DNA of 64,000 bases from Flavobacteriaceae bacterium PS02293. GTDB taxonomy: Bacteria > Bacteroidota > Bacteroidia > Flavobacteriales > Weeksellaceae. Positions 59,580-64,000 of this stretch are shown here, piece after piece. The translations under genes were made by a program, and so were the position numbers. Under the pieces are notes generated by a model. The model searched no databases. It worked only from the letters and a program-made list of their open reading frames with translations, and was not told the DNA's origin. Positions within the stretch are counted from its first letter, which is position 1, and each line of letters begins with the position of its first letter. The DNA lies in the NCBI GenBank assembly GCA_029960045.1, contig JASCOV010000003.1, positions 62,001 through 126,000 of the forward strand, written 5' to 3'.

Positions 59580-60176
59580 ATGCGAATGATGTCCAATTTT
59601 GAAGCACTTTTCGATTACATCCAGAAAATATCTGGCAAACTGCTTTCGGAGGATGATAAGCGTCTATTAATGGTACATTTCAAACCAAAAAAACTTCGGA
59701 AGCGACAATACTTTTTACAGGAAGGAGACATCTGCAAATATATTGGCTTTATTGTAAAAGGATCAGCCAGAACATTTACGGTAGATGAAAAAGGAAATGA
59801 ACATATTCTGAAATTAGCTTTAGAGAACTGGTGGCTGGCCGATTTTGAAAGCTTTTACCTGCTCACGCCAAGCCGCTTTAATATTGAAGCACTGGAGAAT
59901 TTGGAGGTTCTGCAAACAACTAATGCTCAAATTGAAGAGTTTCTTAAAAATATACCTGCATTTTCAGCAATGGCAAAATCAATCAATCAAAATTACACCA
60001 TTGCAAACCAAAAAAGAATGCAGACTGCTATGAATTATACGGCTGAAGAGCGTTACGCAGATTTGGTTAATAATTATCCGCATTTTCTACAGCGGTTTCC
60101 GCAAAATATGATCGCTTCTTACCTTGGTCTATCCCCAGAAACTTTGAGCAGGATTAAGAAAAACTCTTTTAAATAG
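59580..60176 (+). CDS. Crp/Fnr-family transcription regulator (chromosomal)
   Basis: A 198-residue regulator with cyclic-nucleotide-binding-like beta roll (about 25-125, KLRKRQYFLQEGDICKYIGFIVKGSAR) and C-terminal HTH (QNMIASYLGLSPETLSRIKKN). No cysteine cluster, no cAMP signature, so the signal is unknown. It is a paralogue of the regulator at 10061 with a nearly identical recognition helix (LSPETLSRI versus ISQETLSRI), so similar DNA boxes can be expected. The 333-bp gap behind it holds two such boxes before the next gene. Confidence 0.88.
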   Translation: MRMMSNFEALFDYIQKISGKLLSEDDKRLLMVHFKPKKLRKRQYFLQEGDICKYIGFIVKGSARTFTVDEKGNEHILKLALENWWLADFESFYLLTPSRFNIEALENLEVLQTTNAQIEEFLKNIPAFSAMAKSINQNYTIANQKRMQTAMNYTAEERYADLVNNYPHFLQRFPQNMIASYLGLSPETLSRIKKNSFK

Positions 60177-60387
60177 ATCAGTATAGTTTTCCATTCGCAG
60201 CTGGCATTTCAATTGTCGCTTCAAAAACAACCATCAATAAATTCCTGAATGTAATAAATTGCTTACAAATGGGATACAAGTCGTTGTGATCTGCCGGACT
60301 TAGTCCTGTTTTAGTTTTTCCATTTCTGTTAATCCACTATTCTACAGCTATTTATTGAGTTGGTCTAATATAGATCATCACCTTGAA

Positions 60388-60454
60388 TTGACTTATATCA
60401 AGGATATTTAATGATTTATGTCAATATGCATTTTGTTACAGCGTAGCATCTTTG
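60388..60454 (+). promoter_or_regulatory. tandem Crp/Fnr boxes and -7 element before the 60510 gene
   Basis: TTGACTTATATCAA (60388-60401) and ATGATTTATGTCAA (60411-60424) have centres 23 bp apart and the same TTAT spacer. CATCTTTG (60447-60454) is a 7-of-8 -7 element. The second box centre is 29.5 bp before it, the same spacing as in the three cargo promoters. Nothing else is seen in 60177-60387. Confidence 0.6.
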
Positions 60455-60509
60455 CATAAGATTCAGAACAGAAAAAAACTGAAAAATAATTATTAATAAA
60501 ATAGAAATT

Positions 60510-61133
60510 ATGAGTAATTTAAAAAACGGAGTAGCAAGCTATGCAATTATCGGTTTCGGCAATATTGGCAAAGCCTTGGCCAAGGCGTTCGCCCGCAACA
60601 GCATCAAAATATCCGTTGCAACTACACACAACCCGGAAAGCTTTGCATCCGATGCGATCGCAATCGGTCCCGGGATTATTCCCACAACACTGGCAGAAGC
60701 TATTAATGCGGACGTCATTTTTTTGGCTGTGCGTTTTGAATCGCACCCGGACGTCGCAAGTACACTGCCCAACTGGCAGGGGAAGACCATTGTTGATGTG
60801 ACAAATGCCTACGGCGTGCCTCTTGAGAAGCTGGGAGGACTGCCTTCTGCGAAAGTTGTTGCGCAGGCTTTCACCGGTGGAAAACTGGTTAAGGGATTCA
60901 ACCATTTAGGCGCTGCAATTCTTGAGCAGGATCCTGCCGTACACGGTGGAAGAAGAGTCATTTACCTGGCAAGCGACGATGACGATGCTGCAACAGAAAT
61001 CGGTGAGCTTACAAAAAATCTCGGTTTTTCACCAATCCAACTTGGCGGGATTTCGGAAGGCGGTCTGCTTGTTCAGGCACACGGAAATACCTGGGGCAAA
61101 CTCATCTTTCAGGACTTAATCAAGTTCGACTAA
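60510..61133 (+). CDS. NADPH-dependent F420-reductase-like oxidoreductase
   Basis: A 207-residue protein of the F420_oxidored/NADP-oxidoreductase coenzyme F420-dependent group. The Rossmann site is YAIIGFGNIGKALAKAFARN near the N-terminus, then VIFLAVRFESHPDV, TIVDVTNAYGVPLE and FNHLGAAILEQ. Bacteroidota members are NADP-binding proteins without F420; their substrate is not known. The gene is GC richer than neighbours. It is 27 bp before the next SDR, so an operon is likely, under the tandem Crp boxes. Confidence 0.85.
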   Translation: MSNLKNGVASYAIIGFGNIGKALAKAFARNSIKISVATTHNPESFASDAIAIGPGIIPTTLAEAINADVIFLAVRFESHPDVASTLPNWQGKTIVDVTNAYGVPLEKLGGLPSAKVVAQAFTGGKLVKGFNHLGAAILEQDPAVHGGRRVIYLASDDDDAATEIGELTKNLGFSPIQLGGISEGGLLVQAHGNTWGKLIFQDLIKFD

Positions 61134-61160
61134 TTAATCAAATCTTAAAAAATAAAAACA

Positions 61161-61919
61161 ATGAGTAAATTAAAAAACAAAGTAGCAATAGTTACAGGTT
61201 CATCACAAGGGATAGGCGCATCTATTGCAAAACACTTTGCATCAGAAGGTGCAAAGGTGGTTGTAAATTATGCTTCAAGCAAAGAGAATGCTGATAACGT
61301 AGTGAAATATATAACAGATAATGGTGGCATAGCCATAGCAGTACAGGCCGATGTATCAAAAGAAGCCGATGTAATAAGATTGTTTGAAGAAACAAGCAAG
61401 GCTTTTGGTACGTTGAATATCTTGGTAAATAATGCAGTTGCTCAAGGATATGCACCCATTGAGCAAATATCGACAGAAGAATTTCATCAGAGTTTTAATG
61501 TTAATGTGTTAGGGCCTATATTGACAATCCAGGGAGCTTTGAAACTGTTTGGCGATAAGGGTGGCAATATCATTAATATCAGTTCGGGTGCAAGCAAATA
61601 TCCACTCCCTAATGCCTCTTTGTATTCTTCAACCAAGGCGGCATTGGATGCTTTCACCATTGCGTTATCGAAAGAATTAGGTTCAAAGAATGTTCGTATC
61701 AATTCTATTTTGCCAGGCGCTACGGAAACAGAAGGTGCAGTTAGTGCAGGCGTTACCAAGGGAAGTGATTATGAAAAAATGTTTGTTGCGAATACACCAC
61801 TTGGCCGCAGAGGTCAGCCGGAAGATATTGCGAAAGCTGCTGTATTTCTAGCTTCCGATGATGCAGCTTGGATTACAGGAGAGCAAATTTCCGTTTCGGG
61901 CGGGATGTATGGTTTTTAA
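61161..61919 (+). CDS. short-chain dehydrogenase/reductase, FabG-like
   Basis: A 252-residue classical SDR with TGSSQGIGASIAKHFA, VNNAV in place of NNAG, catalytic Ser in NISSGASK, YSSTK and the C-terminal SVSGGMYGF. Resembles glucose/3-oxoacyl-reductase-type SDRs; substrate unknown. Second gene of the Crp-box operon, ended by a shared terminator. Confidence 0.9.
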   Translation: MSKLKNKVAIVTGSSQGIGASIAKHFASEGAKVVVNYASSKENADNVVKYITDNGGIAIAVQADVSKEADVIRLFEETSKAFGTLNILVNNAVAQGYAPIEQISTEEFHQSFNVNVLGPILTIQGALKLFGDKGGNIINISSGASKYPLPNASLYSSTKAALDAFTIALSKELGSKNVRINSILPGATETEGAVSAGVTKGSDYEKMFVANTPLGRRGQPEDIAKAAVFLASDDAAWITGEQISVSGGMYGF

Positions 61920-61964
61920 ATCGCATCATTATATGAAATGTTGATGTCGCAGATAAAAAAAACA

Positions 61965-61997
61965 AAAACCCCTCTTGAAATCATCAAAAGGGGTTTT
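61965..61997. terminator. bidirectional terminator between SDR and topA
   Basis: Stem AAAACCCCT (61965-61973) and AGGGGTTTT (61989-61997), serving the converging SDR and topA genes. Confidence 0.8.
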
Positions 61998-62016
61998 ATA
62001 TTAGTTCTGAAAACGC

Positions 62017-64000
62017 TTACTTCTTAGCAGCAGGTTTCTTTGCCGGTGCTTTCTTCGCAGTGGTTGCTTTTTTGGCGACTGGCTTTTTGGCTGCCGGTTT
62101 CTTTTTCTCAACGAAGGCTTTTGGGTCTTGCGCGGTGATCCATTTTTTTACCTCATCCAGGGAAACGTCTTTTAGTTCGTCTGCTTCGTATTTGGTGTCA
62201 TCTTTCTTTTTCGGGATCTTGTGGATGTTTTTGCCATGTTTCACGATTGGTCCCCATCTCGCATTTTCGATGGAGATTTTTTCTTCTTCCCAATGTTGGA
62301 TGTATCGGTTGGCCTCTTTCTCCAGTTTCGCGTCGATGAGTTCATTGATATCGCTTTGAGACAAATTATCGAAGTTATAACGTTTCGGAACGTTGATAAA
62401 AATACTTTGATATTTGATGAATGGTCCGAATCTACCGGTTCCTTTCGTTACTGGTTCGCCTTTGTAGCTTGCGATTGGCGCGTCTGCCACTTTCTTTTCG
62501 TTGATGATCTCTTCTGCACGGTTTTGATCTACGGAAAGCGGATCTTCACCTTTCGGAATGCTGATGTAGGTCTCGCCCCATTTCACATAAGGTCCGAATC
62601 TTCCAACACCGACAGCAACAGGTTGTCCATCTACTTCTTTCAAATCAAAAGGCAATCTGAACACTTCCAAAGCATCTTCCAAAGTGATGGTTGCAATATT
62701 CTGATGCGCCATCAACGACGCGAAAATTGGTTTCTCTTCATCATCCTGCTCGCCAATCTGGATCATCGGTCCGAATCTTCCAATCCTTGCGTGAACATTT
62801 TTACCGGATTTCGGGTCAACACCAAGAATTCTTTCGCCATTCGCACGGTCTGCATTTTCCTCTACATCTTCGATCCTTGGGTGGAATTTGGAGTAGAAAT
62901 CTGTCATCATCTCTTTCCATTTCTGGTCGCCGCTTGCAATATGGTCAAAACTTTCCTCAACTCTCGCCGTGAAACCGTAATCCAGAATCTCAGCAAAATT
63001 ATTAGTTAAGAAATCATTGACAACTTCACCAATATCGGTAGGGATAAATTTGTTTTTATCACCACCAAACTTCTCTTCAAGAACTTCTTTTTTGACACCG
63101 GATTTCCCCAATGTCATTTTCACGATCTCTCTTTTCTGAGGTTCGAGTTCTCTTTTATCTACATATTCACGATTCTGAATAGTTTGGATTGTCGGAGCAT
63201 AAGTCGATGGACGACCGATTCCCAACTCTTCCAGTTTCTTCACCAAACCAGCTTCCGTAAATCTTGCGGATGGTCTCGTGAACTTTTCAGTCGCTGTAAT
63301 TTTTTTATAGTCTAAAGCTTCGCCGATGGAAACTTTTGGTAACAATTTTTCGTTGCTTTCGTCGTCTTCATCCTCCGTTTTTACGATGCCGTAAGCCTTA
63401 AGGAAACCATCAAAAATGATGACTTCACCTTGTGCTTCGAAATGTTGTGGCAATTTGGCATTACCAATTTCTATAACAGTTTTCTCGATTTTCGCATTCT
63501 CCATTTGAGAAGCTAAAGTTCGTCTGTAAATCAATTGATATAATTTATTCAACTGCACATCACCAATGGATTTCAAAGAGAAATCTGTCGGACGGATCGC
63601 CTCGTGCGCTTCCTGTGCAGATGATGATTTTGTAGTGTAATTTCTTGGTTTAGAATAATTCTCACCGTATTCAGAAACAATCTGCGCTTTTGCACCATTG
63701 ATGGCTTCCTGAGAAAGATTCACGGAATCCGTTCTCATATAAGTGATGAATCCTTCCTCGTAAAGTCTCTGCGCCAAACGCATTGTAGAAGTTACGTTAT
63801 ATCCAAGTCTAGAAGAAGCTTCCTGTTGCAAAGTAGAAGTCGTGAACGGTGCAGAAGCTGTTCTGGTTCCTGGTTTGGTCTCCACATTCAGAACTTTGAA
63901 GTCTGTGGTTTTGGCCAAATTAAGGAAGTTCTCTGCATCAGATTCTTTCTCGAAATCTTTTTTCAGTTTTGCTAATATTTCCTGTTTCGCATTATTAAGG
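62017..64000 (-). CDS. topA: DNA topoisomerase I, C-terminal part (runs off the window)
   Basis: The minus-strand frame stays open to the window edge, giving about 660 residues without the N-terminal TOPRIM domain. The catalytic tyrosine is in GFITYMRTDSVNLSQEAI near the visible start. KKLEELGIGRPSTYAPTIQTI follows. Then come four Toprim_C repeats instead of zinc fingers (GRFGPMIQIG, GRFGPYVKWG, GRFGPFIKYQ, ARWGPIVKHG) and a Lys/Ala/Pro histone-like tail (about 28 residues ending PAAKK). It relaxes negative supercoils. Internal ATG starts are not the true start. Confidence 0.96.
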   Translation of the reverse strand, partial: LNNAKQEILAKLKKDFEKESDAENFLNLAKTTDFKVLNVETKPGTRTASAPFTTSTLQQEASSRLGYNVTSTMRLAQRLYEEGFITYMRTDSVNLSQEAINGAKAQIVSEYGENYSKPRNYTTKSSSAQEAHEAIRPTDFSLKSIGDVQLNKLYQLIYRRTLASQMENAKIEKTVIEIGNAKLPQHFEAQGEVIIFDGFLKAYGIVKTEDEDDESNEKLLPKVSIGEALDYKKITATEKFTRPSARFTEAGLVKKLEELGIGRPSTYAPTIQTIQNREYVDKRELEPQKREIVKMTLGKSGVKKEVLEEKFGGDKNKFIPTDIGEVVNDFLTNNFAEILDYGFTARVEESFDHIASGDQKWKEMMTDFYSKFHPRIEDVEENADRANGERILGVDPKSGKNVHARIGRFGPMIQIGEQDDEEKPIFASLMAHQNIATITLEDALEVFRLPFDLKEVDGQPVAVGVGRFGPYVKWGETYISIPKGEDPLSVDQNRAEEIINEKKVADAPIASYKGEPVTKGTGRFGPFIKYQSIFINVPKRYNFDNLSQSDINELIDAKLEKEANRYIQHWEEEKISIENARWGPIVKHGKNIHKIPKKKDDTKYEADELKDVSLDEVKKWITAQDPKAFVEKKKPAAKKPVAKKATTAKKAPAKKPAAKK

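Noticed and set aside
62221..63009. 262-residue plus-strand frame
   Set aside because: Antisense to topA, which has all its family motifs on the minus strand.

Overview
The window is AT-rich Bacteroidota DNA, most probably a Chryseobacterium or a close relative in the Weeksellaceae. Evidence for this is a type IX secretion sorting domain, a uppS-DUF6089-bamA-skp-skp block, promoters with TAnnTTTG -7 elements, an oleate hydratase close to the Elizabethkingia type, and the absence of strong Shine-Dalgarno sequences. The assignment is inferred from gene content and no database was searched.

Positions 144-21374 form an integrative mobilizable element inserted in the 3' end of tRNA-Leu(UAA). A 13-bp direct repeat of the tRNA end bounds it. 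The left part (0.3-6.8 kb) is the element core: tyrosine integrase, small HTH protein, SF3 helicase, an iteron-like array, a TOPRIM primase, a MobC/BfmA-type protein, a relaxase with an in-frame amber codon, and a frame-broken membrane protein. An IS3-family remnant follows (6.9-8.0 kb). The rest is cargo: two nearly identical NlpE-like lipoprotein genes (8.3 and 19.5 kb) flank a GreA/B-type factor, a Crp/Fnr regulator, a secreted alpha/beta hydrolase, a hydroxyacyl-CoA dehydrogenase, an oleate hydratase and a TolC/HlyD/ABC-2 export operon. A small monooxygenase lies near the right end. Three cargo promoters carry the same Crp/Fnr-like palindrome (TTGAC-N4-RTCAA) at exactly the same distance from a -7 element, which points to one regulon dealing with fatty acids or lipids.

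From 21.4 kb on the DNA reads as chromosome: three tRNA genes with a consensus promoter, a DUF3127 protein, hutG and hutF (end of histidine degradation), aat, an EamA transporter, a TPR protein, rfbD, a thioesterase, and the outer-membrane and lipid-carrier block skp-skp-bamA-uppS. A long minus-strand surface-polysaccharide locus follows (35.6-52.3 kb): BY-kinase with a (Gly-Tyr)11 tail, Wza-like exporter, WecA-like initiating transferase, glycosyltransferases, an EpsG-like polymerase and a degenerate arginase-fold protein, plus a 1483-residue T9SS cargo protein. A glycosidase and a set of orphan small genes separated by hairpin repeats (53.6-56.6 kb) come next. Then there is a redox/stress cluster with HxlR and Crp/Fnr regulators (57-62 kb), and the window ends inside topA.

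The most notable items are the conserved Crp-box/-7 geometry at four promoters, the element that supplies a new terminator to the tRNA gene it splits from its own, the decayed mobilization genes, a ~100-bp interspersed repeat that supplies the stop codon of a neighbouring gene, and a palindrome whose two arms form the -7 elements of a divergent HxlR/SDR promoter pair.
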